Shown here piece after piece: positions 10,347 to 22,953 of a stretch of DNA of 64,000 nt. The notes beneath the pieces were generated by a model, which was not told where the DNA came from, searched no databases, and saw nothing but the letters and a program-made list of their open reading frames with translations. The position numbers and the translations under genes are program-made. Each line of letters begins with the position of its first letter. Positions within the stretch are counted from its first letter, which is position 1. Origin of the DNA: Ornithodoros turicata (Eukaryota; Arthropoda; Arachnida; Ixodida; Argasidae); the NCBI RefSeq assembly GCF_037126465.1, contig NC_088201.1, forward strand, positions 139,378,376 through 139,442,375, written 5' to 3'.

Positions 10347-12582
10347 TTATTTCTTCATGTTTTTCACAGTGGACAGCGATCCCGGGTGTTCGTTTAGTGC
10401 CGGATTGAATTTATGTATTAAAAATGATTCCTTCATTTCACGATCCCTATCGCTCTTGAATCCGGATTGTAATATGGCAATAGAGAGTTTCTCAATCGCA
10501 TGTTCTGGAAGGGCCATATGCCTAGACAGCGGCAGTTCCGGTTTTGTTTTGGTGTGGGACTTGTGGTTGTTGAAGCGAATTCTGAATGATGTGCAGGTTT
10601 GTCCAATGTATTGAGCTTGGCATATGGTGCAATGTAGAAGGTATATTACGTTTTGAGTCCCACAGTCAAAAGTGCCATTGATATGGAATTTGAAGTTTGT
10701 GGTGGTGCTGGTAACATCCCGTGCTGACAACATGAGGGGACAAATTTTGCAGCGGGGTTTTTTGCAAGGCCTGCAGCCAAGGAATTCTTTTGGTTCCCTC
10801 GTGACTTTTGAGTTCACCAGTACGTCCCGTAAGTTTCGCGGTCGTCTATAAACAATCTTGGGAGCCTCTGGGAAGACTTCCCGAAGATGTTCAGATTGGT
10901 GCAGAATATTGAGATGGCGTTTCAGAATGGATCCGATGCCAGCTACATTTTGATTGTAGGTTAAAGTTGAGCTCGGCGCGCAGTACTCATCGGTTTTTGA
11001 GGAAGCTGTGGGCTGGTTGGGACCTAAACGCCGAGCTTTTTCAATTGCGTCATTAACGACATCGGGAGGATAGTTGCGATCGGTGAATGCGTGCCGTAGA
11101 TCACCTAGGTTTTGTTCGAGGTCGCTGTCCTCAGTGCAGATACGCCGGTATCTGCATGCTTGACTATAAGGTAGAGAGAGTTTGCAGTGACGGGGGTGTG
11201 AGCTATTAAAGTGTAAGTATTGCTGACTGTCAGTTGGTTTTCGGTACACCTTATTTTCTAGTGATTGGTCCCTGACTGTTACTGTGACGTCCAGAAAGTT
11301 CGTAGTTGTGGTCGAATAGTTGTGGGTGAAATTGATGCTGGGGTGCGGGTTGTTGAAGTCTCGAATGAATTCCAGTAGTGAACTCTCAGTGTTGTCCCAG
11401 ATTATGAATATGTCATCGATATACCTCTTATAGAGAAATGGTCTGATGTGGCACCGCGACAGAAAACATGTTTCCAATTTACCCATGAAGATGTTCGCGT
11501 AGTTTGGGGCCATTTTTGTGCCCATAGCTGTGCCATTTATCTGGACGTAGTGTTGGCCATTAAATTCGAAGTTGTTCAGCGTTAGTATAATTTCCAATAG
11601 TACCTTCAGTGTGGCGCTGTCCACGTGGTAGGGACTGTCCGACGGTGATTTCGTGTAGGCTTCCACGACCGCCTCGATGCCGTCAGAGTGGGGAATATTA
11701 GTGTAGAGGGACGCTACATCAAGGGTGACAAGGAAGCAGTTCTCAGGTAGTTTGAGGTTGCGAATGGTCTTTAGAAAATGGTTGGTGTCTTTCACATATG
11801 ACTGAAGGGTGGGGGGGGATGTCCTTGATGAGGTAGTCCACAAGCGTTGACAAGTTCTCTGTCACTGTGTTGTTGCCAGATTTGGTGCCAGATATGATGG
11901 GTCTGCCTGGATTGCCCGGCTTGTGAATCTTGGGTAACAGATAAAAGCGACCAGGTTTCGGAGATTGTGGAAGGAGTTGCTTATGTGTATCAGGCGTGAT
12001 TTTTTTGTTATCACGGAGGTCGGTTAGGGTCCTCTCGATCTTTGACGCATAGTCTGGTGTGGGATCGCGATCAAGCCTCTCATAAAACGTTGTGTCTTCC
12101 AGTTGGCGGGCTCCCTCGCGAATATATGCGTCAGTGTCCATGACCACAATAGCACCTCCCTTGTCCGCGGGTTTGATGACAATGTCCTTTCGCTTCTCAA
12201 GATCGCTGAGTGCTTTGCGTTCTTCACTTGACAGATTGTGTCGTGGGGGTCCTTTTTTGGACGTTACTTTGAGAATATCCTTTTGCACAGCTTGGATGTA
12301 ATCATCGAGATGGCGGTCCCTGTGTTCAGGGGGTGACCAGCTGGAACCTGTTTTGAAAGGGGAAGCCGTCTGTCTGGAGTTCTCTTTATCGTGGAAAAAT
12401 TCCCTCAGGCGCAGTTTACGGGCAAAGTTTTCAAGATCTGTGTGCAGTTGGAATTCGTTCAATCCTGTTGTACTTGGACAGAAGGAGAGTCCTTTTGATA
12501 GAAGGCGTTCCTCGATGTCTGTTAGCGTTACTGATGAGAGATTTACCATGGATTTGGGGGGACTGTAAGAACGGCCTGCCAA
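10347..12582 (-). pseudogene. PLE-A reverse transcriptase / GIY-YIG endonuclease, left copy
   Basis: A Penelope-like polyprotein in two frames (11743-12582, then 10347-11843). RT blocks in order: GGAIVVMD, LLPKIHKPGNPGRPIIS, motif A VTLDVASLYTNIP, motif B GTAMGTKMAPNYANIFM, motif C YIDDIF and FLDV. These are followed by a Cys-rich linker (GCRPCKKPRCKIC) and a GIY-YIG-type endonuclease (NVIYLLHC, QAQYIGQT, FRIRFNNH). This layout is diagnostic of endonuclease-positive PLEs, which prime reverse transcription at nicked DNA in the nucleus. The only obvious break in the coding body is one extra base in an 8-C run (11811-11818). The N-terminus is truncated near 12582. Confidence 0.9.
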
Positions 12583-12613
12583 AGGTGGTTCAATAATGGC
12601 CTTCGTCGGGATC

Positions 12614-14757
12614 TATCAAAAGGACTCTCCTTCTGTCCAAGTACAACAGGATTGAACGAATTCCAACTGCACACAGATCTTGAAAACTTTGCCCGTAAAC
12701 TGCGCCTGAAGGAATTTTTCCACGATAAAGAGAACTCCAGACAGACGGCTTCCCCTTTCAAAACAGGTTCCAGCTGGTCACCCCCTGAACACAGGGACCG
12801 CCATCTCGATGATTACATCCAAGCTGTGCAAAAGGATATTCTCAAAGTAACGTCCAAAAAAGGACCCCCACGACACAATCTGTCAAGTGAAGAACGCAAA
12901 GCACACAGCGATCTTGAGAAGCGAAAGGACATTGTCATCAAACCCGCGGACAAGGGAGGTGCTATTGTGGTCATGGACACTGACGCATATATTCGCGAGG
13001 GAGCCCGCCAACTGGAAGACACAACGTTTTATGAGAGGCTTGATCGCGATCCCACACCAGACTATGCGTCAAAGATCGAGAGGACCCTAACCGACCTCCG
13101 TGATAACAAAAAAATCACGCCTGATACACATAAGCAACTCCTTCCACAATCTCCGAAACCTGGTCGCTTTTATCTGTTACCCAAGATTCACAAGCCGGGC
13201 AATCCAGGCAGACCCATCATATCTGGCAACAACACAGTGACAGAGAACTTGTCAACGCTTGTGGACTACCTCATCAAGGACATCCCCCCCCACCCTTCAG
13301 TCATATGTGAAAGACACCAACCATTTTCTAAAGACCATTCGCAACCTCAAACTACCTGAGAACTGCTTCCTTGTCACCCTTGATGTAGCGTCCCTCTACA
13401 CTAATATTCCCCACTCTGACGGCATCGAGGCGGTCGTGGAAGCCTACACGAAATCACCGTCGGACAGTCCCTACCACGTGGACAGCGCCACACTGAAGGT
13501 ACTATTGGAAATTATACTAACGCTGAACAACTTCGAATTTAATGGCCAACACTACGTCCAGATAAATGGCACAGCTATGGGCACAAAAATGGCCCCAAAC
13601 TACGCGAACATCTTCATGGGTAAATTGGAAACATGTTTTCTGTCGCGGTGCCACATCAGACCATTTCTCTATAAGAGGTATATCGATGACATATTCATAA
13701 TCTGGGACAACACTGAGAGTTCACTACTGGAATTCATTCGGGACTTCAACAACGCGCACCCCAGCATCAATTTCACCCACAACTATTCGACCACAACTAC
13801 GAACTTTCTGGACGTCACAGTAACAGTCAGGGACCAATCACTGGAAACTAAGGTGTACCGAAAACCAACTGACAGTCAGCAATACTTACACTTTAATAGC
13901 TCACACCCCCGTCACTGCAAACTCTCTCTACCTTATAGTCAAGCATGCAGATACCGGCGTATCTGCACAGAGGACAGCGACCTCGAACAAAACCTAGGTG
14001 ATCTACGGCACGCATTCACCGATCGCAACTATCCTCCCGATGTCGTTAATGACGCAATTGAAAAAGCTCGGCGTTTAGGTCCCAACCAGCCCACAGCTTC
14101 CTCAAAAACCGATGAGTACTGCGCGCCGAGCTTAACTTTAACCTACAATCAAAATGTAGCTGGCATCGGATCCATTCTGAAACGCCATCTCAATATTCTG
14201 CACCAATCTGAACATCTTCGGGAAGTCTTCCCAGAGGCTCCCAAGATTGTTTATAGACGACCGCGAAACTTACGGGACGTACTGGTGAACTCAAAAGTCA
14301 CGAGGGAACAAAAATAATTCCTTGGCTGCAGGCCTTGCAAAAAACCCCGCTGCAAAATTTGTCCCCTCATGTTGTCAGCACGGGATGTTACCAGCACCAC
14401 CACAAACTTCAAATTCCATATCAATGGCACTTTTGACTGTGGGACTCAAAACGTAATATATACCTTCTACATTGCACCATATGCCAAGCTCAATACATTG
14501 GACAAACCTGCACATCATTCAGAATTCGCTTCAACAACCACAAGTCCCACACCAAAACAAAACCGGAACTCCCGCTGTCTAGGCATATGGCCCTTCCAGA
14601 ACATGCGATTGAGAAACTCTCTATTGCCATATTACAATCCGGATTCAAGAGCGATAGGGATCGTGAAATGAAGGAATCATTTTTAATACATAAATTCAAT
14701 CCGGCACTAAACGAACACCCGGGATCGCTGTCCACTGTGAAAAACATGAAGAAATAA
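12614..14757 (+). pseudogene. PLE-A reverse transcriptase / GIY-YIG endonuclease, inverted right copy
   Basis: Mirror copy of the left arm. It shares the C-run frameshift (13284-13291) and has extra damage: loss of four codons in the IISG region (about 13222), a stop after the VTREQK segment (14315-14317) where the left copy reads on, and a one-base loss in the endonuclease near 14460 that breaks the VIYLLHC block. ORFs 12652-13359, 13259-14317 and 14369-14671 are its pieces. RT motifs A-C are intact within 13259-14317. It reads away from the left copy. Confidence 0.88.
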
Positions 14758-15011
14758 TAACGCCTACAACACAACAAGAAGCTACACCCGTTTACGCGAC
14801 GCAAACAAGTCCTTTCCACACAAATGCGTCTTAGGGAAAGACCCCCCCCCCAAAACCCCCACCCACGTGCGAAACACACTCGACAGGACCCCGCACACAG
14901 AATTTATGACCTCCCTTCGGCAACCTCAACGCACTGCGATTTCCCTTCCCCCACCACTGTCGAAGCACACGAAAGTGAGTGTTTTCTGTTTGACCAACTC
15001 ATTATATCTTT

Positions 15012-15050
15012 TCACTTGAAAAAGAACGGTCCACCGTTCGAAACGTCGTG
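15012..15050 (+). ncRNA. Degenerate hammerhead-like motif in the PLE-A 3' region
   Basis: A strong stem II hairpin (GAACGG/CCGTTC) is followed by GAAAC and GTC, the minimal PLE-type hammerhead right half. The left core reads TTGAAAA in place of CUGANGA. In the left PLE-A copy this part is missing: that copy stops at CTTTTCACTTGA exactly where the motif starts and switches to (TA)n. Confidence 0.5.
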
Positions 15051-15172
15051 TCTGTGTAATTTCAAAATGAATTAAATGAAGTCATCTGAAAATATTCCTT
15101 TGGTGGTGCTCTGTGCGAACTTATTTCTTCTGTGTATTGATACGGCGCCGTCTGAATCTTCAAGACCTTCAA

Positions 15173-15235
15173 GAATATATATATATATATATATACAAAT
15201 ATAAAAATGACCGAATGCTCCATGGCTCCACGTAA

Positions 15236-15272
<37 letters not shown>
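15173..15272. repeat. Two (TA)n tracts flanking the PLE-A right side
   Basis: (TA)n at about 15174-15194 and 15238-15272. The 70-codon ORFs rich in Tyr and Ile across them are translation of the microsatellite. Confidence 0.9.
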
Positions 15273-15273
<1 letters not shown>

Positions 15274-15294
15274 TATATATAATGTTGCAAACGA

Positions 15295-16240
15295 CCTTGA
15301 GTGAAGACGAAAGCAGGTACTCGGAGCCTCCTACGATCAACCAGCCCACAAATGGAGAGGGGGTAATGCGGCGGTGCCGTATTCGTGATGTGATTTTTCT
15401 CGCGACTTTACAGCCTTACTGACGCCACTTTATTCGCATCACAACCCTCATAGTTGGCACACGTAAAGTTTCAGCACTCTGCATACCTGTACGGGATGTA
15501 AACGGTCACATTTTAATGGGATGCTGAAGAAAAAAATGCCGAAGTCATCTGGTATGGCAAAAATTGCACATTTTTTAGCGCTTAGATATCCCTCAATTGA
15601 GTATACTTTTAATGTGCATGTTTTCCTCTATCGTTCAATATACAGGGTGTCCTAGCTAAGTGTGAACGTATCTTTTAAATATATAAATATATCACTTCTT
15701 CCGAGATGAAATCAGTTGCAATATAGCATATGCTGAAGGGCACTCCTTAGGAGGGCATTAGCAAACTCCTAAGACAATGTCGTAATTAACTTTTAATAAT
15801 GAACTTTTTAATTATAAAAGCTACGAAGTTGTCCCAATGAGAACATCTGTTCCTTTCGGTCACCTGTTATCGTAGCCGTTTTCAGAACAAAAATCCGTTC
15901 GGTAGATCGTCCGCAAAAAAATCTTGAAGGAACACCATTTTTTTCTTTGTTTTGTTCATTGCGCATCTTCGGAGACGCGTATTTCCTTCATTCCCAATGT
16001 GAGAGGGTGAGAGAGCACACTATCGCCTCTTGCGTCCTGGAAAAAGACTAAAAGAAAACAGAAAATGCAACACAAGATTAGGGCAGCTCCGATAGAGTCG
16101 CGCGATACATTAGCTTCTGTTGTGTTTCCGCAAGTTAAAGAGGCTCTGACCAGAAGTTCGACAAATCTTTCAAATGCATCTATTACGAAGAGGTAGTATG
16201 CCTCCAAGCCACACGCGAAATATTTTGGCTGTGCGCGGCG
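15295..16240 (+). repeat. Dispersed repeat of unknown class, with inverted relatives at 22140-22600 and 28470-29015
   Basis: Bases 15295-15640 match the reverse complement of about 28660-29015. Bases 15645-16240, starting at CAGGGTGTCC, match the reverse complement of about 22140-22600, including the block with GCGCATCTTCGGAGACGCG. The CAGGGTGTCC(T/C)AGCTAAGTGTGA edge also appears inverted near 28478-28503 (GGCACCCTG), so it may be a transposon end. No transposase is visible. Confidence 0.7.
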
Positions 16241-19200
16241 GCAAAGTTTGCCAAACGGGGAGCTGAAAACCGGCTTGACTTTTCCTCCTCAACTCCCGTA
16301 ATCGGCGGCCAAATCTAGCCTTTCTAGTGGATATTCGCCAATTTCCGTGTGTGTGACGAAAGCATGAGGCTCATGTTTGATTCGACGCCCGACCGGAAGT
16401 TCTGTTAGTGAGTTTGTGAGAGCGGCGGCATCCGAAAAGCGATCTTCTATATGGACGTCGAAGCAAGAAATGCAGAGACTTCGAGCCCGGAACTTTTTTC
16501 TGACCTTTCTGCGATCGAGAAGGAAATTCTGTGTGCTGAATAGTTCGGGAGCATTGCTTTCGAAACAGCGCCGATGCCGCGAATGCGAGCCGAAGTGAAA
16601 GCTCTACGAACATCGGTCCCAGATGAAGTAAACAGCATCAGTCGCCTGTCTTCGACAGACAGGTAAGCGATGAGCTTTTTAACGCACACTGTGATCGAAC
16701 ACGTACACGTTCTCTAAAATTTAGTGTCCTCATATTTAATGCGCACTTGCTGTTTAAGGTGCTGGTGCGGCTGGTGTGTCATAATGGAGAAGGAGATCGT
16801 ATGTTTGTGCTTCAAGGAGCTCGAAAGCAGTGCCAAATGACTGCAGTATAAGTGCATTACAACCCATGAAGATTTCGAACTTCTGTGCCTCAATACGACT
16901 GTCCTGAAGGTGACATATTTGGAACTCCGTGGGCAGCGCGAATCTATGAGCCACCATATCCACAAGTAAGTCACAGGTGTCCTTGTCGAACGATGTTAAA
17001 ATTTGGGCGCTCACGATTGGCGTGGTCCCGCATTAAGCGCGGACCCCATAACAAGCGACACGCGACGCGCTGCAGAATTTGTCGCTGTCGCGTCTGGTCA
17101 TGGCGCGACTTCCTGGTCCATTTGAGCAGCGACATTTCGTCACCGAGAAATGATGTTTTTGGAGAAGCAATGCTTATTTTATTCGAGCTAAGTTGTAAAT
17201 TGCCATAAATATACCAAAAATAGTATTTCATTCGTCAAAACGAGGAGAAATTGCAATGAAGTTGCTATGTAATATTCAACGTAACGCAGTGGCGCTGCGG
17301 TTGAAGTACCCAACGCCCCGCCCACTTCTTCGTCTGCTAGTTTTGTTGGTTGCCCTCTCCACCCTCTCCCTTGCCCACGCGTTCAGTTCTTGTTTCACGC
17401 CGCCAAATCTAGCTGGTTTTGTCAAACAACAGGCAACGAACTCAGCGACATGCTACAAATATCTACTGGGAGTAGATGCAGAAATATTGAGCCGCGACAA
17501 AGCTTTTTTGACGCTCGTGTGGCGGCAGTGACGTCGATTTTGTCGCTTCTCGCGTGTATCTGCCGCGTGTCGCTTGTTATGGGATTCGGGCTTTAAAGTC
17601 GCTACAAACTCCAGTACAGGGCCCAGCACATAAAAAGACGACACAATACACAACTCTGAACTGGAGAAAAGAAATATAGGCAACTGTGTAATTGTAGATT
17701 TTGCTTTATGTCTTGACTCACCCATTGCCCTGTGCTTAGGTTTTTAACGTAGGCTTTTAGCGATATTGAGTGTTCTTGCTTTCGACTTAGCATCTGTATT
17801 TAGGATGATTTATAGATCTCAGGAAGATGCATGGTTCATGAGTTCAATATATTGTGTTGAAACACAATACTAGTCATTTTTAATGAGCCTTTCGGAACCA
17901 TAGATGAGCACTCCTTTCGTGACATTGCGTACCGTTGCTAAAATGAACAATTTCTCGAGCAAGACTGTTGAAAAAAGGAAAAGCAACGCCTGTCTTTCAA
18001 ATATGCATGTACCTTGTAACTTCCGTATTTGTTACGTGACCCATGTTGATGTCCTCCCTCATGTAATGCCGGCAAGGGCCTTTGAGGTGTATCTATGAAT
18101 AAATAAATATAAAAACCAGAAAAACGTCTATTGTAATACCTATCCTCACTTTGTGTGAATGATACATAAACATTCTCAGAAGGTATGTTGTCGCACTTTG
18201 CCTCATTGTGCTTAAAGCCTAGTTCCATCTCTTACATCATCTCCACATTCTTAATCTCCAAAGCTGTACAAGGCTAAAGTAATCAGGTACTACATAAAAA
18301 AAGGGGGAGGAGCAAATTAGAATCTGACATATCTAAAATTCAAAGGAACCCTGCTGCTCTCACAGGGCTACTGATGGCTCAGTCGACCTGGATCAGATCC
18401 CCATATAAAACAGCTTTTCTGAGCCTCAGTGATTGATTCCCTTGATTGCCCCGACTGTGGGACAATACTCATCGGCTTGGTGGCAAGTGGGCTTGCACGT
18501 TTGGAATAAAGGGAGCAAAGAACATCTCTCTACGGTCTTAAGAAGGATATGAACCTAACCTGTCAAGGCACGGCACTTCATATTGCTTTCAGTAAGTACA
18601 AGACTGCTCATAAAAGTTGCGACCACTTGTGTTGGGAAAGCATGCTGAAGTTACCTCAGGCCATGCATCCGGAACTGGGAGTCAGGTTCACAGAGAGCAC
18701 CTTATGAGAGGGACAGCGGCAGGGCCCAGTGACGACACTCCAGGAATTTTGTGTAGGTTTGGGGGTTTCGCCTTTTAACAGTCTTAATGGAAAGCAGGGT
18801 GTGTGAAACACTGGCCTCTGGTGTATGAATTATTGTTATTTATAGCCAGGTACCCGTGTTCTGGTAATCTGGAAAAGCCCTAGCTCTCTTGCAGGAAATT
18901 GGTAGTTAATCTGAGAACTGAGTGTCTTTCGTGGAAACAGGTCGCAACTGCTTTTCTATCCACCCTTTCTAGTTGACCTAGCAAAACCATATATGTAATG
19001 CCGCACACGATATCGAATGCTAGCACACTAATTGCTTTGAGTGTTTTTTTATTTCTAGAATCAAACTCAAACTCAAACTTCCCAGGCTTCTGAAATGGAG
19101 ATACCTCGTGCATACGCAGTGCCATGTCAGCAACAACATAAATCAGATTGCCTTTACTTTTGAAATTGGCCCTTCAGTGCTTCATGCGACTGCAAGAATG

Positions 19201-19720
19201 CTATCCCCTCAACAATAGGCAATAAGAATGATTTCTACAATGTAATGGGCTTTGTAAAACAACAACTTTATTTGCAAATATATTCCAAAAGCCGGGCGAC
19301 GACCTCATAATGTAACATCCGCTACTGCAAACACCGACATACGCGTTTTTCCGCCTATCCGGGTGGCATCGTTGGTACAACAGAGGACAAAGACGAGCAC
19401 ATCAGCCTACTTATCTAAGAGGGCGTCACACACATCCGATAGGGGGCCATGGTTTGTATTACAGGCTCATGCATCACGCCTGATAAACCAGCACTCTAAG
19501 AGCTTTCTAGAGCCCCATCGCTAGTCATGTGCAAAGGTTACCGCACCATCGAAATTAAATACACGTCCCTAAGTCAACAATGGTAGACTAATTCGGTCCT
19601 GGTTCGAAAAGCATTAGTTGCCTTGGCGACGTCCCATGTGTGCACTTTTAGTCTTGTCCCACGTCTTTTGTTTATCTCGGCAATGTAGGTTGCATCACAG
19701 TCTGTGCACTCAACTTTATA
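16241..19720. other. Unassigned region
   Basis: No gene is supported. ORFs up to 107 codons (16885-17208 plus, 16754-17014 minus) show no domain I recognise. An imperfect inverted repeat links 17047-17110 and 17525-17595 (shared core CCCATAACAAGCGACACGCG), suggesting a small foldback element. The rest looks like ordinary non-coding DNA with AT-rich stretches. Confidence 0.4.
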
Positions 19721-19729
19721 TGCACAGTC

Positions 19730-20310
19730 TCAATGCCTGATGGGCGCAGTGCCCTCCAAATGGGAGCAGATGGTCTTCGAAGACTCTAACGTATGTTGCT
19801 CCGTTGAAGCGGCTGTCTAGGCGGACAAGAGGCCCCAAGCCCTGTTGCAAAAGGGCGCCCCACACGCTCACGGAGTGCCGTCCACTGGAGACCACGCTGT
19901 GAACGTACTGGAGTAGATATCTGAAAAGGAAACAGGAAAAAAAAATGAATAGGGCCGTCTCGAAGCATGCGCGAATCCTCAAGGTGTTACCTGCAGTTAG
20001 GAGGACGCCAAACCCGCCTCCTCTGGGACTACTTTGTACTAAATGTTGCCTCATCACTAAACAGCACGTTGCTCCGCTGCGCGGGGTCACACTCCGCGTA
20101 GCGTAAGGAAGCATCCAGTCTTGCCTCTCGGTGTTCTGTTTTCCGCGTGAGCTTCTGAACCGTGACTTCGGAACGGAGACCACCGAGGCACGCTAATCTT
20201 CGTCTGATGGTTGTACTCGACGCTTGCAGGCTCAGCTAGTTCTTTATATCGACAGCCGAAAGAAACCGGTCGACCACGTTTGCACCAATTATTGCCCTGT
20301 CCTCGCAACA
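19730..20310 (-). pseudogene. Tc1/mariner transposase fragment
   Basis: The minus strand in several frames shows Tc1-like blocks: SNVLFSDEATFS with RRRVWRP (around 19990-20080) and GRFNGATYVRVFEDHLLP (about 19760-19830). The DEATF block carries a DDE aspartate. Stops and shifts break the reading. It lies back-to-back with a plus-strand fragment of the same superfamily. Confidence 0.7.
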
Positions 20311-20329
20311 GGGCTTGAGGCCTCCTGTC

Positions 20330-20650
20330 CGCCTAGACGGCCGCTTCAACGGAGCAGCATACGTTAGAGTAATCGAAGATCATCTGCTCCTGCTCACATC
20401 CTTGACGGTCCTTTCCCTGACGGTTGCTTTATTCTGCAGCAAGAAAGTAGCCCGGTTCACATGTGGTCCACTGTCCAGCGCAGACTAGACGATCTTGGTA
20501 TCATGCAGCTTGAGTGGCCCGCGTGCAGCCCGGATCTGAACGTGATTGAAAATATATGGGGCATGACGAAATTCCGAATGAGCAAAAAGCGGGTGCCAAT
20601 TCGGTCCAAGGACGCCTTATGGGAGGCGATAAACATGGAATGAACGCCCC
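20330..20650 (+). pseudogene. Tc1/mariner transposase C-terminal fragment, inverted to its neighbour
   Basis: Starts with the same GRFNGAAYVRVIEDHLL block as the minus-strand neighbour, then continues (20461-20643) with MQLEWPACSPDLNVIENIWG, the Tc1 segment carrying the last catalytic acid (DDxE). It is shifted between the two parts. The two fragments together form an inverted pair around 20310-20340. Confidence 0.8.
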
Positions 20651-22139
20651 TCAAAGAAGACGTAGTACTACTGTGCAGTACTGTAGTACTACACCTCGTG
20701 GGCCGGCTCTATCAATCGCTGCCAGACCGCGTGTCGGCTGTGATCTCCGCGAACTGGGGCATCAGGCGATACTAGGTAAAATATTAACGAGGTGTCATTT
20801 GGCTATTTCTTCCCTCTCTTGTGTTCCTGTTTTGGCGCGGCGCGGAGGAAAACGCCGCTTGCATCTACCGTGGACTTTTGGTGCAAGCTGTACAAATCAC
20901 CTTTCACACAGATAAACGCATCTTCGTCCCAGCACTTTCACCATCAAATGTTCATCGTTGTTGAGTGGTCTGTCATTCTTGTAACACAGATCTTAATTGA
21001 AATGCAGGTGCATAAGGGATGCTCCGAAAGAAAAGTGTTTGGTTTTAGTCCTCTTACTGTTTCCGAAAACAAACTTCACAGTGACTATTCTTCTCAAATG
21101 AGCAACTCCAGAACGAGAGCAAAAAATATATCTTGCCATATCATTGTATCCAACTGAAACCTGGCACTTATATTGAATAATGCAGTTGAAGATGATGATG
21201 ATGACTCAATTTTAATGGCGCATAAGCAACCCATGTTATAGTGTGTGTAAACCATGGTAAAAGTGTGACTAGTTAAAAATCAGACGATTATACCAAAATA
21301 ATATTATGATAAAAATACACACTTGACGAAAAGGCAGAAACAATTGTTGGCATTGTGTGGCTGGTGCGCAGTTTGCCGCACTAGGTGTGGAATAATAATA
21401 ATGTACGCTAGATATACTATAGCATCAAAAGTACAGTGATTACACAGTCAATGTGTGGTGGGGATATGTGAACAACATATAATACATATTTACATTTCAA
21501 ACTTTCTTGAAAAAGGTAAGTCTGGGTCTGTCGAATTTCTTAGACTCGATACAAACTAAGCCAGTAAGCACAGTGTGGAATGACTGTTTCATCTTTCGAA
21601 AGGAGAGGTGCAGCCACCATGACCCTTCGTCATCTCAATGTTGCAAAAGCGACATAGCCTAGTAAGAAGCCATCAGAAGGGTCACATAAAGTATAACTGG
21701 GTTCATGAAGCGGAGGGTTCTGTAGGGATGTGTAAGAAAGCATACGTATTACACAACAGCTACGAAAATGATTGGATGTACTTGCATGGTTTTCAGTGCG
21801 TAGACTTGGAACAGAAAAATAAATGTGCTAGCCTTGATGAATCTACATTTCCGTCAGTGCCACACGAGAGCACCCTTGTTTTCTTTAGATAAAGCTTCAA
21901 ACAATTCAACTTCAGCATTTGCAGTACATGATCAGGTCCCGATGCTCCTTCGAGATGCAGCAGAGAGAATTTCGCTGGGGCGAGTGACTGCCTTTGCAGT
22001 TCACTGCTTCCCTCATGTCGACGTCATTTTGATGGAGGGCCGATGCGGATATTCTATATAAACGTATGTTTTCTCTGTTTGACGCTAGGCGTGCTGCACT
22101 TGGATGGAGTCGAATGTCTAAAATTCGAGTTTAAAGAAA
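20651..22139. other. Unassigned region
   Basis: ORFs of 78-121 codons (20556-20915, 20792-21157, 21638-21892, 21825-22061) have no recognisable domain. A GATGATGATGATGA stretch at 21189-21202 is simple sequence. Nothing else is supported. Confidence 0.4.
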
Positions 22140-22600
22140 CCGTGGGGTTTTAATGCATTATTTTTCGCGTGGAGAGTCATTGTTGGGTGCTTTACCGACT
22201 GAAAGAACGAAACAGCCCCCACACCTTCTGGTTAGAGGCCCTTTAAAGCTCATCTGCGACGTAAGAGGCGGCGCTCTGCTCCTTCCCCCTCTCACATTGA
22301 GGATGAAGGAAATACGCGTCTCCGAAGATGCGCAATGAAGAAAACGAAGAAAAAACGGTGTTCCTTTACGAATTTTTTGCGGACGATCTACCAAACGGAT
22401 TTTTGCTCTGAAAACGGCCACGATAACAGGTGACCGAAAGGAACAAATGTTCTCATTGGGACAACTTCGTAGCTTTTATAATTCAAAAGTTAATTATTAA
22501 CAGTTAATTAAAACATTATCTTAGGAGTTTGCTAACGCTCTCCTAAGGAGCGCCCTTCAGCATATGCTATATTGCAACTGATTTCATCTCGGAAAAAGTT
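22140..22600 (-). repeat. Second, inverted copy of the dispersed repeat at 15645-16240
   Basis: Reverse complement of the 15.6-16.2 kb repeat, recognisable by the shared GCGCATCTTCGGAGACGCG block (about 22317-22335) and the AGCATATGCTATATTGCAAC block. It ends next to a short TA tract (22600-22611) where PLE-B begins. Confidence 0.75.
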
Positions 22601-22611
22601 ATATATATATA

Positions 22612-22953
22612 GGTACTAACAAAATATGAGGCAGACAACGAAGATGTAGGAAGTAGAAAAAGGGGGAGTTATTTATTTACTAGTGGAAAGTTAAGGGGGA
22701 AGTCAACGTTGCGGCGGAAGCTCCGCCTTCGTCAGGACTGAAGAATGACAAATGACACTTGGAGTTTTATACAGTGCTACAATGACGTCACAATCGGGGG
22801 GTCCCGCCACCTGGCGGCCGTCAGCAGGTCAAGTACAAGGAAGTGGTTGAGTCATGTCCGGTGAAGAGGTCATAGTCCGGGAGGTGGGATGGAATCCAAG
22901 GGCTGTGGACTGTTGTTCTGCAAAGAAAAGGGGAACAAGCAGCAGTACACTAT
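22612..22953 (-). repeat. PLE-B 3' pseudo-LTR with hammerhead-like motif
   Basis: Nearly the same sequence occurs at 26818-27155 (same orientation, 5' side of the element) and, inverted, at 27916-28258. On the minus strand it contains CTGACGA (22729-22735), a long stem II (GGCGGA/TCCGCC), then GCAACGTTGAC. The layout is that of a PLE hammerhead, but GAAA reads GCAA, so activity is doubtful. Pseudo-LTRs holding hammerheads are a known PLE trait. Confidence 0.8.

Larger units (their letters stand above)
10086..15025. repeat. Large inverted repeat formed by two head-to-head PLE-A copies
   Basis: The left arm (about 10086-12499) and right arm (about 12614-15025) are near-identical reverse complements of about 2.4 kb, separated by about 114 bp (12500-12613) present only in the left copy's orientation. 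The turning point is near 12499/12614, where the same block around GTACTTGGACAGAAGGAGAG is mirrored. Both arms share a one-base C-run frameshift, so the palindrome formed after that mutation. Confidence 0.9.

Noticed and set aside
10132..10614. 160-codon plus-strand ORF
   Set aside because: It is antisense to the PLE-A endonuclease and its 3' region; the same frame recurs on the opposite strand at 14490-14879 only because of the inverted copy.
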